Positions 7,794-16,671 are shown, counted from the first letter of the stretch. The stretch is 64,000 nt of DNA from Chlorogloeopsis fritschii (GCF_043099315.1 NZ_CP170746.1); one strand, 5' to 3'. Numbers and translations are program-made. The notes: generated by a model not told the origin, from the sequence alone.

Positions 7794-9521
7794 ATGCTCG
7801 AACATGATGTCATTATTATTGGGGGCGGCTTGGCTGGATGTCGAGCGGCAGTGGAAATTGCCAGGAGTAATCCTAGCTTGGATGTAGCAGTGGTTGCCAA
7901 AACCCACCCAATTCGTTCTCACTCAGTTGCTGCCCAAGGTGGGATCGCAGCGACATTAAAAAATGTTGATTCATCTGATAGTTGGGAAGCACACGCTTTT
8001 GATACTGTCAAAGGTTCCGACTATTTGGCAGATCAAGATGCAGTCGAAATTCTTACCCGTGAAGCCCCTGATGTGGTTATAGATTTAGAACACATGGGTG
8101 TTTTATTCTCGCGTTTGAACGATGGGCGCATTGCCCAACGCGCTTTTGGCGGGCATTCTCACAACCGTACTTGCTATGCTGCCGATAAAACCGGTCACGC
8201 AATTTTACACGAATTGGTAAATAATTTGCGGCGGTATGGTGTACATATTTACCAAGAGTGGTACGTAATGCGCTTGATTTTGGAAGATGATCGGGCGAAG
8301 GGAGTGGTGATGTACCACATCTTAGATGGGCGAGTTGAGGTAGTACGCGCCAAAGCTATGATGTTTGCTACTGGTGGTTATGGAAGAGTATACAATACTA
8401 CCTCCAATGATTATGCTTCCACAGGTGATGGTCTAGCAATGACAGCACTTGCTGGTTTGCCTTTAGAGGATATGGAATTTGTGCAATTCCATCCCACAGG
8501 GTTATATCCGGTAGGAGTGCTAATTTCGGAGGCGGTGCGTGGGGAAGGGGCGTATCTGATTAATAGTGAGGGAGAACGCTTTATGGCGAGGTATGCTCCT
8601 AGTCGGATGGAACTCGCCCCGCGTGATATTACCTCACGGGCGATCGCTTACGAAATTCGCGCCGGGCGTGGTATTCATCCAGATGGTAGTGCTGGCGGGC
8701 CTTTTGTTTATCTTGACTTGCGTCATATGGGCAAGGAAAAAATCATGAGCCGCATTCCCTTCTGTTGGGAAGAAGCTCATCGCCTTGTCGGTGTTGACGC
8801 TGTTACTGAACCGATGCCCGTTCGCCCCACCATTCACTATTGCATGGGCGGTATCCCAGTTAACACAGATGGGCAAGTTCGCAGTAGTGGCGACAATTTG
8901 GTGGAAAGCTTTTTCGCTGCTGGTGAAAGTGCTTGTGTTTCCGTACATGGTGCCAATCGCCTTGGTAGTAATTCTCTGTTGGAATGTGTAGTTTACGGAC
9001 GCAGAACTGGTGCAGCGATCGCTCAATATGTAGAAAATCGCAAGTTACCAACCGTAGACGAACAACGTTACCTCCGCGAAGCACAGCAACAACTACAATC
9101 CTTACTAGATCAGCCTGGGAAATATCGCATTAACCAAGTTCGTCAGGCATTTCAAGATACCATGACCGAATATTGCGGCGTTTTCCGCACTGAAGCATTA
9201 ATGCGTGAAGGATTGCAAAAGCTACAAGAATTGCAACAACAGTATACGGAGATTTACTTAGACGACAAAGGCGATTCTTGGAATACCGAAATTGTAGAAG
9301 CGCTAGAACTGCAAAGTTTGATGGTAGTGGGGCAGATAATTTTATCCTCTGCTTTTAATCGGCAGGAAAGTCGCGGCGCTCATTTTCGTGAAGATTATTC
9401 CCAGCGAGATGATGTGAATTTCCTTAAACACACAATGGCTTATTATTCACCAGCAGGAATTGACATTCAATATCGCCCAGTAACAATTACTAGGTTTCAA
9501 CCGCAGGAAAGGAAATATTAG
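7794..9521 (+). CDS. sdhA: Succinate dehydrogenase/fumarate reductase flavoprotein subunit
   Basis: 575 residues, family length. The FAD-binding GGGLAG is at residues 10-15, the flavin-linking His is H43 in RSHSVAAQGGIAA, and the substrate-binding HPTGLYPVG and PMPVRPTIHYCMGGIPV stretches are intact, as is the C-terminal SRGAHFREDY. It oxidises succinate to fumarate in the TCA cycle and feeds electrons to plastoquinone at the thylakoid membrane. ATG 7794 is chosen because MLEHDVIIIGGG starts the fold; upstream in-frame codons are noise. The iron-sulfur partner sdhB is not adjacent but about 32 kb away in this window, as is common in cyanobacteria. Confidence 0.95.
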   Translation: MLEHDVIIIGGGLAGCRAAVEIARSNPSLDVAVVAKTHPIRSHSVAAQGGIAATLKNVDSSDSWEAHAFDTVKGSDYLADQDAVEILTREAPDVVIDLEHMGVLFSRLNDGRIAQRAFGGHSHNRTCYAADKTGHAILHELVNNLRRYGVHIYQEWYVMRLILEDDRAKGVVMYHILDGRVEVVRAKAMMFATGGYGRVYNTTSNDYASTGDGLAMTALAGLPLEDMEFVQFHPTGLYPVGVLISEAVRGEGAYLINSEGERFMARYAPSRMELAPRDITSRAIAYEIRAGRGIHPDGSAGGPFVYLDLRHMGKEKIMSRIPFCWEEAHRLVGVDAVTEPMPVRPTIHYCMGGIPVNTDGQVRSSGDNLVESFFAAGESACVSVHGANRLGSNSLLECVVYGRRTGAAIAQYVENRKLPTVDEQRYLREAQQQLQSLLDQPGKYRINQVRQAFQDTMTEYCGVFRTEALMREGLQKLQELQQQYTEIYLDDKGDSWNTEIVEALELQSLMVVGQIILSSAFNRQESRGAHFREDYSQRDDVNFLKHTMAYYSPAGIDIQYRPVTITRFQPQERKY

Positions 9522-9551
9522 CTAGGTTTTGGAGATAGGTGAACTTATACT

Positions 9552-9587
9552 TTGCATCTGTGCTCTTTTCCAAAAACACAGATGCAA
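9552..9587. terminator. 11-bp perfect inverted repeat after sdhA
   Basis: TTGCATCTGTG at 9552-9562 pairs exactly with CACAGATGCAA at 9577-9587, with a 14-base loop. It lies 30 bp after the sdhA stop and could end its transcript, although no T-run follows on either strand. Confidence 0.4.
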
Positions 9588-9619
9588 GACATAAACCACC
9601 CATTTATGATTGAACCTCG

Positions 9620-9636
9620 CATGACTAAAAGTCACG
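9620..9636 (-). repeat. IS605 right-end subterminal palindrome
   Basis: CATGACT AAA AGTCACG: five inner pairs, one A-C mismatch, closing C-G. It overlaps the tnpB stop codon. In TnpB systems this region gives the 3' end of the omega-RNA scaffold just before the guide. Confidence 0.65.
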
Positions 9637-10843
9637 CGATTCTTGCTTCACTGACAAGCGCCTGAGAATCCCTAGGTCTTATCTCATCTCGACAAGCGTT
9701 TTGTGCCTCCGTTGAACCATCGGCGGCATTTAAAATTCTCAATCCCTCATGAAGAATATTGACTGCTGCCGTATAATCTCTCAAATGATGAGTATTACAA
9801 TTAGGACAGTCCCATTCTCTTATACTCAAATTCTTTACTTCTGGGTTAACAAAACCACAACAGCTACAGATTTGAGATGAGGGGAAAAAAGGAGATATTT
9901 TCTGCACGATTCGGTCATGCCATAAAGCTTTATACTCCAACATGGCAACGAATTTTGACCAGCTAGCATCCATAATACTGAGTGCTAACTTATGGTTTTT
10001 AACCATGTTAGCTACTCGAAGATCTTCGATACAGATAATACTGTTTTCTCGGATAAGTCGGGTAGACAACTTGTGCAGAAAGTCATCTCTAACATTTGTT
10101 ATACGTTCGTGAATTTGAGCCAGTTTGGTTTTCGCTTTGACTCGATTGTTACTACCTTTGATGCTACGAGAAAGTCTTTGATTGGCTTTGCGTAGTTTTC
10201 TTAAAGCTTTTCGGTAATATTTAGGGTTTTCAATCTCTTCTAAATTGCTAGTAACAAGATACGATTTTATTCCTAAATCCAACCCAATATTTCTATCTAC
10301 ATCAGGGTGCTTTTCTACCTCTGTCTCGCACAAAATACTAGCAATATATTTACCAGTTGTTGTACGAGTGACAGTAACATTAACTATAATCCCGGTTATT
10401 TCTTGAGAATGGTGAAATTTCACCCAGCCTAACTTTGGTAGTTTGAGGTAGTTGTCCCGTAGTTGAATGTTTCCGTTCGTGAAGTTGGTTTTATAGGACT
10501 GTTTAAATCCGTGCTTCTTTTTGAACTTAGGAAAACCAAATCGTCTTTTTTGTTTGGGTTTCTTTAGCTCTGCAAAGAAATTCTTGTACGCAGTCTCTAA
10601 ATTCCTCAAAGAATTTTGAAGGGCAAACTTATCGACTTCAGCTAACCACTCTATCTCTTTCTTCAGTTGCGTTAATTCCTGACTGCATCCACTATAGTTT
10701 AAAGTCTTTTGCTCAGACTCATATAACTCTTTGCGCCTTGCCAAAAAGCGATTGTACACAAATCTAGCACAACCGATAGTCTTATTAATTAAGACTTCCT
10801 GGCTGCGACTTGGAATGAGTGTAACTTTAAACGCTTTTTGCAT
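9632..10843 (-). CDS. tnpB: TnpB, RNA-guided nuclease of the IS605 element
   Basis: 403 residues, full length. The N-terminal OrfB helix-turn-helix (FKVTLIPSRSQEVLINKTIGC) is followed by the RuvC-like core with acidic residues D189 (IGLDLGIK), E273 (ICIEDLRV) and D356 (LRDYTAAVNIL). The zinc ribbon is C326/C329 and C346/C349. All three catalytic acids and all four Cys are kept, so the nuclease may be active. In the family, TnpB is guided by an omega-RNA made from the element's right end and cuts empty donor sites next to the target motif. It overlaps the end of tnpA by 17 bp. The usual DRDxNAAxN box reads RDYTAAVN here. Confidence 0.93.
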   Translation of the reverse strand: MQKAFKVTLIPSRSQEVLINKTIGCARFVYNRFLARRKELYESEQKTLNYSGCSQELTQLKKEIEWLAEVDKFALQNSLRNLETAYKNFFAELKKPKQKRRFGFPKFKKKHGFKQSYKTNFTNGNIQLRDNYLKLPKLGWVKFHHSQEITGIIVNVTVTRTTTGKYIASILCETEVEKHPDVDRNIGLDLGIKSYLVTSNLEEIENPKYYRKALRKLRKANQRLSRSIKGSNNRVKAKTKLAQIHERITNVRDDFLHKLSTRLIRENSIICIEDLRVANMVKNHKLALSIMDASWSKFVAMLEYKALWHDRIVQKISPFFPSSQICSCCGFVNPEVKNLSIREWDCPNCNTHHLRDYTAAVNILHEGLRILNAADGSTEAQNACRDEIRPRDSQALVSEARIA

Positions 10844-11231
10844 TTTGTGTTTCTATGTACTTTTTGACTTGTTCTTCTGTATTTTCTGACACCGTGCTAA
10901 CAAAATATGATGGATTCCAAAGATGCCCTTCCCACAACTTATTTTTCAGTTCAGGGAATTTAAGAAACAACTTTCTAGCAGACACCCCCTTAAGGACTTT
11001 TACTATATTAGGAATAGTGTGTTGAGGAGTTGCTGAAACTAAAGCGTGTACGTGGTCAGATACAATCTCTAAAGTTTCTATCCTAAAGCCATACTGAATC
11101 GCTGTTTCTACCAGCAGTTGTCTCAAATAGTCTGTTATGTCTCCTTCTAAGACTTGATGTCTATACTTAACACACCATACTATGTGGTATTCTATCGCGT
11201 AAACATAACCTCTGCCGTGTTTTACTTCCAC
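10827..11231 (-). CDS. tnpA: TnpA, Y1 HUH transposase of the IS605 element
   Basis: 134 residues, the usual size of IS200-type transposases. The HUH metal motif is H60-V61-H62 in SDHVHALV, and the nucleophilic tyrosine is Y125 in EEQVKKYIETQ. Conserved YAIEYHIVWCVKYRHQ lies near the N-terminus. It cuts and joins single-stranded DNA at the element ends through the tyrosine. Nothing is truncated, so the element could still be mobile. The stop overlaps the tnpB start, which suggests coupled translation. Confidence 0.93.
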   Translation of the reverse strand: MEVKHGRGYVYAIEYHIVWCVKYRHQVLEGDITDYLRQLLVETAIQYGFRIETLEIVSDHVHALVSATPQHTIPNIVKVLKGVSARKLFLKFPELKNKLWEGHLWNPSYFVSTVSENTEEQVKKYIETQNAKSV

Positions 11232-11282
11232 TTGTCACTATACCATATACACTACCATCTGTATAGTAGTATAGACCTTGCC

Positions 11283-11325
11283 GGGCGGCTAACTCACGAT
11301 TAGAAATCACGAGTGTGCGCCGCCC
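11283..11325 (-). repeat. IS605 left-end hairpin
   Basis: The inner 17-nt palindrome (11295-11311) is enclosed by an outer perfect 7-bp stem, GGGCGGC at 11283-11289 with GCCGCCC at 11319-11325. It lies about 60 bp upstream of tnpA and a few bases inside the predicted left end. Confidence 0.6.
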
Positions 11326-11355
11326 CGTCATCAAATAAACACTTTCTACCCCTGC

Positions 11356-12261
11356 TTAAACTTTTACTTGCTCTCTGTAGGCTTTTGGTGTTATGCCGAT
11401 ATACTTGCGAAACACGCTAGTGAAGTGGCTCTGATTTGGAAAACCAACTTGCTGGCCAATTTGATTTATTGCTTCCTCAGTTCGTGCCAATAATCTTTTT
11501 GCCTTCTCAATTCTACAATTTGTGACGTACTGATGAGGTGATAAACCTGTGGACTGTTTAAAAAGTCGTGAGAAATGATACATACTCATTTGGACAATAC
11601 CAGCAATTTCCATGAGTGATAAATCTTGATCGAGATTCTCATCAATATATTCAATTGCTTTTCGCAACCTCATCTGAGAAAGTCCTTCAGAATATGTGGG
11701 AATTATCTCCAAAAATTTAGAATACTTTTTCAGCAAGTGAAGGCATAAAGTTGCAGCTAAAGAGTCTATGTATAAAATACTGCTCATACTAGTTGACTCA
11801 AGTTCTGACTTGAGCGCCAATCCAATATGCTGGATTAGCGGATCGGTGAAAGTAAAATGAGGAATAATCTCGCAGCGTTGTAAATCAATGGTGTCGTAAC
11901 TGACACGATCAAACAGTTCAGAATCTAAGCTGATGACTAAAAATTCTGCTTCTGATTCCCAACACAATTTATGATTGATATTAGCTGGAACTACAACTAT
12001 ATCACCGTACTTGATGATCTCAGTTTGAATGCGTCCATCTAACAATCGTTCAGCTTTAATCGGTCTATTGACAAGACTGATACTAAGCGTATGCTGATTA
12101 GGACTGTGTTCTGGAGTTTCATAACCAGGCTGTCGATGAAAGTCTAGACGTATACCGTTCCATTTGGATTTATAGCTAGAAATCACGGGCGATCGCGGCA
12201 GAATATTTGCGTAAGGATTCTCTTTTGCAAAATCAACACTAAATATTTTCTCTTCTGCCAT
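11356..12261 (-). CDS. AraC-family transcriptional regulator
   Basis: 301 residues. The N-terminal half is a cupin-like sensor region (KYGDIVVVPANINHKLCWES), and the C-terminal ~100 residues hold the two helix-turn-helix motifs of AraC proteins (LMEIAGIVQMSMYHFSRLFKQSTGLSPHQ; then INQIGQQVGFPNQSHFTSVFRKYIGITPKAYR). The target is unknown. It is divergent from the DCC-family gene at 12401, with 139 bp between them, which is the most likely place for its operator. The IS605 left end lies about 25 bp beyond its stop, so the insertion has not broken the gene. Confidence 0.92.
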   Translation of the reverse strand: MAEEKIFSVDFAKENPYANILPRSPVISSYKSKWNGIRLDFHRQPGYETPEHSPNQHTLSISLVNRPIKAERLLDGRIQTEIIKYGDIVVVPANINHKLCWESEAEFLVISLDSELFDRVSYDTIDLQRCEIIPHFTFTDPLIQHIGLALKSELESTSMSSILYIDSLAATLCLHLLKKYSKFLEIIPTYSEGLSQMRLRKAIEYIDENLDQDLSLMEIAGIVQMSMYHFSRLFKQSTGLSPHQYVTNCRIEKAKRLLARTEEAINQIGQQVGFPNQSHFTSVFRKYIGITPKAYREQVKV

Positions 12262-12400
12262 GGTTCCAGCCTCAGAAAAAATTGGGTTTTAGGTATTAGC
12301 CCATACTGTCTCGATTAAACAGCACTGATGTTGTTTGTCAAGAATAGATAATTAGATTTACAAATAGTAATATACACTAGTTTTTTAGCCAACATCTATC

Positions 12401-12811
12401 GTGAGCACACAATACTACGTCGTCTACGACGGCAATTGCAATCTCTGCGTTACTTTAGTGCAACTACTAGAAACTCTAGATCAAGGAAAGCTATTTCGCT
12501 ATATTCCCATGCAAGACTCCGAAAAAATCCAACAGTGGGGAATTACACCCCAAGATTGTGAGTTGGGTATGATTTTAATCGATGCGAATACGCCGGAAAA
12601 ACGCTGGCAAGGCAGTGCAGCAGCTGAAGAAATTGGGCGATTGTTACCTTTGGGCAGTGTCTTTGTGGATGCATATCGTGCTTTACCGGGTGTGAAATGG
12701 GTAGGCGATCGCGTCTACGAACAAATTCGCGACAATCGTTATACTCTGTTTGGCAAGCGTACTGACACCTATAAATCCGTGTACTGTGACGAAGGTAGTT
12801 GCAAAGTGTGA
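12401..12811 (+). CDS. DCC-family thiol-disulfide oxidoreductase-like protein (DUF393)
   Basis: 136 residues. It opens with YVVYDGNCNLC, the DxxCxxC motif (Asp10, Cys13, Cys16) that defines the DCC/DUF393 family, thioredoxin-fold proteins thought to act on thiols. The GTG at 12401 is the only start that keeps the first strand. Two more Cys occur at the C-terminus (CDEGSC). No substrate is known. It is divergent from the AraC regulator, which could control it. Confidence 0.85.
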   Translation: MSTQYYVVYDGNCNLCVTLVQLLETLDQGKLFRYIPMQDSEKIQQWGITPQDCELGMILIDANTPEKRWQGSAAAEEIGRLLPLGSVFVDAYRALPGVKWVGDRVYEQIRDNRYTLFGKRTDTYKSVYCDEGSCKV

Positions 12812-12855
12812 ATTTATTACTTCCTCACCTCCCTCACCTCCTTGTCCCCTATTTC

Positions 12856-13269
12856 CTATTCACTTGATTTATTAAACAACTCCAAAATCTGCCGACAAAA
12901 ATTCTTGAGTTTTTCCCCTACTTCTTCTGAGGGCTGAGTTGCACCCACAAAATTCCAATTTTCCACTGTAGACAGCCGCCACTGTTCGCCAAGATGAGTA
13001 AATCCTGCTACCTCCACACCGATGGCTCGACGTGAACCGTTAACAGGATCTTGATAAAAACGGATTTGAATCAAGATACTGCGACTGCGCCAAGATTTAC
13101 TGATACCAGGGAAGTGAAAGCCGATGTCTATCGAATCTGGATCAACTAACTCTCTGGTTTGCGGATCGTTTGTCCAGGGTTTAAGATCCGATCTGGCGTC
13201 GGGAAACTCGAATTTGAATAAATTCACCACTGCTGCAATCTTGCTGGCGAATTCTAGATTTGTTGCCAT
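12856..13269 (-). CDS. Conserved hypothetical protein
   Basis: 137 residues from ATG 13269; an in-frame TTG at 13302 would add 11 residues. Soluble, mixed alpha/beta, with WRSRSILIQIRFYQDP and EQWRLSTVENWNFVG stretches. I do not recognise a named domain. The coding looks real: codon use is like the neighbours, and it ends in a normal stop just after the convergent DCC gene. Confidence 0.7.
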   Translation of the reverse strand: MATNLEFASKIAAVVNLFKFEFPDARSDLKPWTNDPQTRELVDPDSIDIGFHFPGISKSWRSRSILIQIRFYQDPVNGSRRAIGVEVAGFTHLGEQWRLSTVENWNFVGATQPSEEVGEKLKNFCRQILELFNKSSE

Positions 13270-13630
13270 CTCAGCTGCGTTCACGAAAAACACTCCCCTC
13301 AACTGGTGTCTGCTAATGGATGATGGGACTACATAAAAACCGCCAGAAGGCTTTTGATATTGGACTTTTACCCTATCAATATCTTTTTAATTTAGCAACT
13401 CTAAATCAGACTTTCCTGACAAACATTGAATTTATGAATATTAACTTTAAAAAGAAAATCTTAAGTAAATATACTCAAAATGTCAAGAAAAAACAGGTAA
13501 ACGCTGTCGATATTGGAAGATTCCAAGTGGCGATTGAAGAATTTCCACAAAATCCCCTTTGAATCAGAACAAGAAGTTACACACTCCGATCTAAAATGAC
13601 ACTGTAATCGGCAACACATAAGCTTGGTTT
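13270..13630. other. 361-bp spacer before psbQ
   Basis: An 80-codon open frame (13320-13562) is present, but its composition is Lys/Asn-rich without any recognisable pattern, and I do not call it. The psbQ promoter should lie in the right part. Confidence 0.4.
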
Positions 13631-14092
13631 ATGGCGCGTCAACGCTCTTTCTTATCATTAATCCTTGTTCTTTTAGCAACATTTCTGATCAGTTGTGGTA
13701 GTCCTTCCGTTGCCACAGCACCTCCAACTTATACCTACGCACAGATTCAAAAAATTCAGGGATACCTGCCTGAAATTAAAGTTGTGCGCGATCGCTCACA
13801 AGAATTACAAGAGCTGATCCAAAAAAATGATTGGATCAACGTTGAAAATTTTATACACGGCCCTATGGCAGAAGCAAGGTTGCATATGAACTACGTTGTT
13901 CCCAACCTCCTGCCTAGCGATCAACCCAAAGCACGTCAAGTGGCGCGGGAATTATTTGATCATTTGATTAAAATCGATCAAGCCGCTGAATCTGGCAATA
14001 CTCTCAAAGCTTCGAGTAACGCCAAAGCCGCATTTGCAGATATTGACAATTTCCTCAGCCTGCTTCCTGAAAATAGTACTCAAAAAAGCTAG
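13631..14092 (+). CDS. psbQ: Photosystem II protein PsbQ (CyanoQ) lipoprotein
   Basis: 153 residues. A signal peptide ends in the lipobox LISC with the lipidated Cys at 22, then comes a short linker and a four-helix-bundle domain (QIQKIQGYLPEIKVVRDRSQ, DWINVENFIHGPMAEAR, KARQVARELFDHLIKIDQAAE). This is the cyanobacterial PsbQ pattern: a lumenal lipoprotein that stabilises the oxygen-evolving side of photosystem II. It stands alone, with STRR-type G/C-rich repeat sequence (around 14100-14190) after its stop. Confidence 0.93.
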   Translation: MARQRSFLSLILVLLATFLISCGSPSVATAPPTYTYAQIQKIQGYLPEIKVVRDRSQELQELIQKNDWINVENFIHGPMAEARLHMNYVVPNLLPSDQPKARQVARELFDHLIKIDQAAESGNTLKASSNAKAAFADIDNFLSLLPENSTQKS

Positions 14093-14215
14093 TTAGGAAG
14101 ACTGGGGGACAGGGGATAGGGGATAGATAAATTAAAAATTTTGCATTTTTAATTTTTAATTTTCTAGCTCCCCCACGTTCCCCTCTTTCCAGCACCTAAT
14201 CCCTTCTCCAAAGCT

Positions 14216-15394
14216 ATGAACGTAGTCATTATCGGTTGTGGTGTTGTTGGTGCAGCGATCGCCTATGAACTGAGCCAAATTAAAGGTTTAAATATCACTG
14301 TCCTAGATCAACAATTGCCTGCACAAGCTTCTACAGGAGCTGCCTTGGGTGTTTTGATGGGTGTGATTAGTCACAAAACTAAGGGCAGAGCTTGGCAGAT
14401 GCGCAAAACTAGTATGCAGCGCTATGAAACCTTGATTCCAGAATTAGAGCAAATAACTACTCGCAAAATTCCTTTCAATCGGCACGGAATTCTCATGCTG
14501 TTGCCTGAGAATTTAGAACCCTTCACGGCAGATGAAAGTGAAGCGATCGGATCAGATCAAGAAAATAGCGAACTCAAAAGTTGGGAAAAGTTGGTAAATA
14601 TTCGCCACTCTCAAGGCTATGAGTTGGAAATTTGGGATATTGCAACGCTGAAAAAATTCTGTCCTCAGATAGAAGAGAAACAATTAATAGGTGCTGTTTA
14701 TTCTCCTCAAGATCGTCAGATTGATCCAACAGCGCTAACGTTAGCCTTAGTTGAGGCAGCAAGTCACAATGGTGTGACTTTTAAATTTGGAGTCAAAGTT
14801 TTAGGGATGTCCTCATTTCCCTACCCCCTCTCCTTAAACGGGAAGGCGAAAGATACTATTGCCAATTTTTGCCACCAACTGGAAACAACAGAAGGCACAA
14901 TCGCAAGTGATTGGTTTATCCTCGCAGCAGGGCTGGGTTCGTCACCACTATCAGCACAATTAAATCAGTGGGTTAATATTCGTCCTGTACTGGGGCAAGC
15001 GTGGCATCTTCGGTTGGAGCATCCTTTAGGTAATCCACATTTCCAGCCAGTAATTACTGGTAATGATGTTCATATTGTTCCCGTTAGTGGCGCAGACTAC
15101 TGGGTAGGTGCAACAGTTGAGTTTCCAAAAGACCGCATTGATGACATACTAGCCGATAAAGAACTACTGGAGTCTTTAAAACAACAAGCGATCGCTTTTT
15201 GCCCTGAGTTAGCAAATGCAACTACCATCCGCACTTGGTATGGATTACGCCCCCGCCCCGAAGGACGTGCAGCACCAATAATTGGTAAACTACCAGGGTT
15301 TAGCAACATTCTCCTTGCCACTGGACACTATCGCAATGGCGTTTTACTCGCACCCGCCACAGCTTACGCAATTCGTGAGATGATTGATTCTTAA
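14216..15394 (+). CDS. FAD-dependent oxidoreductase (glycine oxidase ThiO/DadA-like)
   Basis: 392 residues. It has the N-terminal FAD motif VVIIGCGVVGAAIAYELS, the DAO-family layout, and C-terminal LRPRPEGRAAPIIGKLPGFSNILLATGHYRNGVLLAP. This fits D-amino-acid/glycine oxidases; a ThiO-like role in thiamine thiazole synthesis is possible but not shown. Around residues 197-212 the frame contains an insert (PYPLSLNGKAKD) encoded by CCCTCTCC-type repeat sequence, absent from what I expect for the fold. The ATG at 14216 starts the Rossmann strand directly. Its stop is 106 bp before the next gene. Confidence 0.85.
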   Translation: MNVVIIGCGVVGAAIAYELSQIKGLNITVLDQQLPAQASTGAALGVLMGVISHKTKGRAWQMRKTSMQRYETLIPELEQITTRKIPFNRHGILMLLPENLEPFTADESEAIGSDQENSELKSWEKLVNIRHSQGYELEIWDIATLKKFCPQIEEKQLIGAVYSPQDRQIDPTALTLALVEAASHNGVTFKFGVKVLGMSSFPYPLSLNGKAKDTIANFCHQLETTEGTIASDWFILAAGLGSSPLSAQLNQWVNIRPVLGQAWHLRLEHPLGNPHFQPVITGNDVHIVPVSGADYWVGATVEFPKDRIDDILADKELLESLKQQAIAFCPELANATTIRTWYGLRPRPEGRAAPIIGKLPGFSNILLATGHYRNGVLLAPATAYAIREMIDS

Positions 15395-15499
15395 TCAAAC
15401 TTAGATTTTTAACATCTTCTTAACCGGGTGATAAAAATTGCTACTACGCAAGCTAAACTCACCCGCGTGGTGGAGATTTTTTACGAATTTTAAATAAAA

Positions 15500-16351
15500 A
15501 TGTCACTAGCAGAACATAAGATAACCGTAAATTCCCTAGAGTGGTTTTACCGAATAGCCGAACCCATCGGTAGAACTGACTTGCTGCCTGTTGTTTTTTT
15601 ACATGGTTTAGTATCGCAAAGTTACAGTTGGCGTAAAATTATGCCTGCTTTAGCACAGCAAGGAACAAGAGCGATCGCACCAGATTGGATTGGTTTTGGC
15701 TTTTCCTCCAAACCAGAAAAAAGAGATTTTGCTTACACTCCTGAGGCATTTATTAGCGCTTTAGAAGAATTTGTCAAAGCCTTAGAATTGGAACGTTTTT
15801 CCTTAGTTGTACAAGGATTTTTAGGTTCTGTGGGACTACAATATGCTTTACGTCACCCAGAACAAATTGTCAATATCGCTATCCTCAATACACCAATTTC
15901 TACCACTGCAAAGTTACCTTGGAAAATTCAACAAATGGGTTTACCTTTAGCAGGTGAAATGATGACTCAAGATCCTCTGTTGGTAGATAGAACTTTAGAG
16001 GGTGGTAGTCGTTACGTTATTTCTGATGCCGATTTAGATGTTTATCGTAAACCCTATTTAAAAAGTTCATCTGCCGGAAGAGCTTTGCTAGCAAGTATTC
16101 GCAATTTACAACTAGCAAACGCAATGCAAGAAATAGAATCTGGCTTTCAACAGTGGCAAAAACCTCTTCTCATTCAATGGGGAAAAAACAATCCTTGGTT
16201 GAGTTTAGATATGGCAGAAAAATTTGCCACTACTGTACCAGATGGAGAATTAATTAAACTTAATGACGTCGGGCATTATCCTCAAGAACATCATCACGAG
16301 ACTATTTTGATAGACTTGTTGCCTTTTGTGCGTTGTGCAGAGTCTAATTGA
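15500..16351 (+). CDS. Alpha/beta hydrolase-fold protein lacking the usual catalytic residues
   Basis: 283 residues with the haloalkane dehalogenase/epoxide hydrolase layout: VVFLHGLVSQSYSWRKIMP (oxyanion HG), APDWIGFGFSSKP, then the elbow. Where relatives have VVQDWGG with a nucleophilic Asp, this protein reads VVQGFLGSVG, with Gly in place of the nucleophile. The usual acid region reads WGKNNPWL, with Asn where Asp is expected. The base His in NDVGHYPQEHH is kept. It is therefore probably not a normal hydrolase, and may bind a ligand or act as a structural pseudoenzyme. It follows the FAD oxidase on the same strand. Confidence 0.82.
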   Translation: MSLAEHKITVNSLEWFYRIAEPIGRTDLLPVVFLHGLVSQSYSWRKIMPALAQQGTRAIAPDWIGFGFSSKPEKRDFAYTPEAFISALEEFVKALELERFSLVVQGFLGSVGLQYALRHPEQIVNIAILNTPISTTAKLPWKIQQMGLPLAGEMMTQDPLLVDRTLEGGSRYVISDADLDVYRKPYLKSSSAGRALLASIRNLQLANAMQEIESGFQQWQKPLLIQWGKNNPWLSLDMAEKFATTVPDGELIKLNDVGHYPQEHHHETILIDLLPFVRCAESN

Positions 16352-16410
16352 CAATTTACATAGTATTAGAGGTTGTCTCTAAAGGAATGTAAAGAAAGTT
16401 AAACTGAAAT

Positions 16411-16496
16411 CTTGCACCATTCTCAATAACTGTAAGGTGGGCACTTTCCACAACGTAAAAATTTTGAGGAAAGTTACGCAATGCCCACCCTACAAA
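16411..16496. repeat. Miniature inverted-repeat element, copy A
   Basis: TGTAAGGTGGGCA at 16431-16443 and TGCCCACCCTAC near 16482-16493 form terminal inverted repeats. The left flank CTTGCACC..TTCTCAATAAC is shared. A related copy in reverse orientation lies at 58824-58920, with clear end-to-end similarity including the flank. No coding potential, and it fits a MITE-like or palindromic dispersed repeat. Confidence 0.75.
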
Positions 16497-16671
16497 CATT
16501 GCTAAATTAGGCGATCGCTTCATCTAAAAAGCCTAGTTTCCACATCTCCTGAAAAGTCAGATATTTTACATAGTATTCGTTTGGTGTTAAAACGATTAGC
16601 AAAGTTTCTATCGGCGGCTTAATAATCTTTTACAACCAGCCAATTTAATTTTTATCGAAAAAATTGCATCT

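Larger units (their letters stand above)
9610..11329 (-). mobile_element. Complete IS200/IS605-family insertion sequence
   Basis: A tnpA-tnpB element of about 1.72 kb in minus orientation. Matching imperfect 17-nt palindromes lie near each end: 11295-11311 (left end) and 9620-9636 (right end). They differ at 4 of 17 positions and share the same A-C mismatch. Read on the minus strand, the left junction would be TTTGAT before GACGGGG, and the right end runs ...GAGGTTCAA. This fits single-strand transposition next to a TTGAT pentamer (the ISDra2 target) with a TCAA right cleavage site (as in IS608). The exact ends are inferred; the palindromes and both ORFs are seen directly. Confidence 0.75.

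Noticed and set aside
13320..13562. 80-codon open frame before psbQ
   Set aside because: Lys/Asn-rich, no motif, no good ribosome site; not enough to call a gene.
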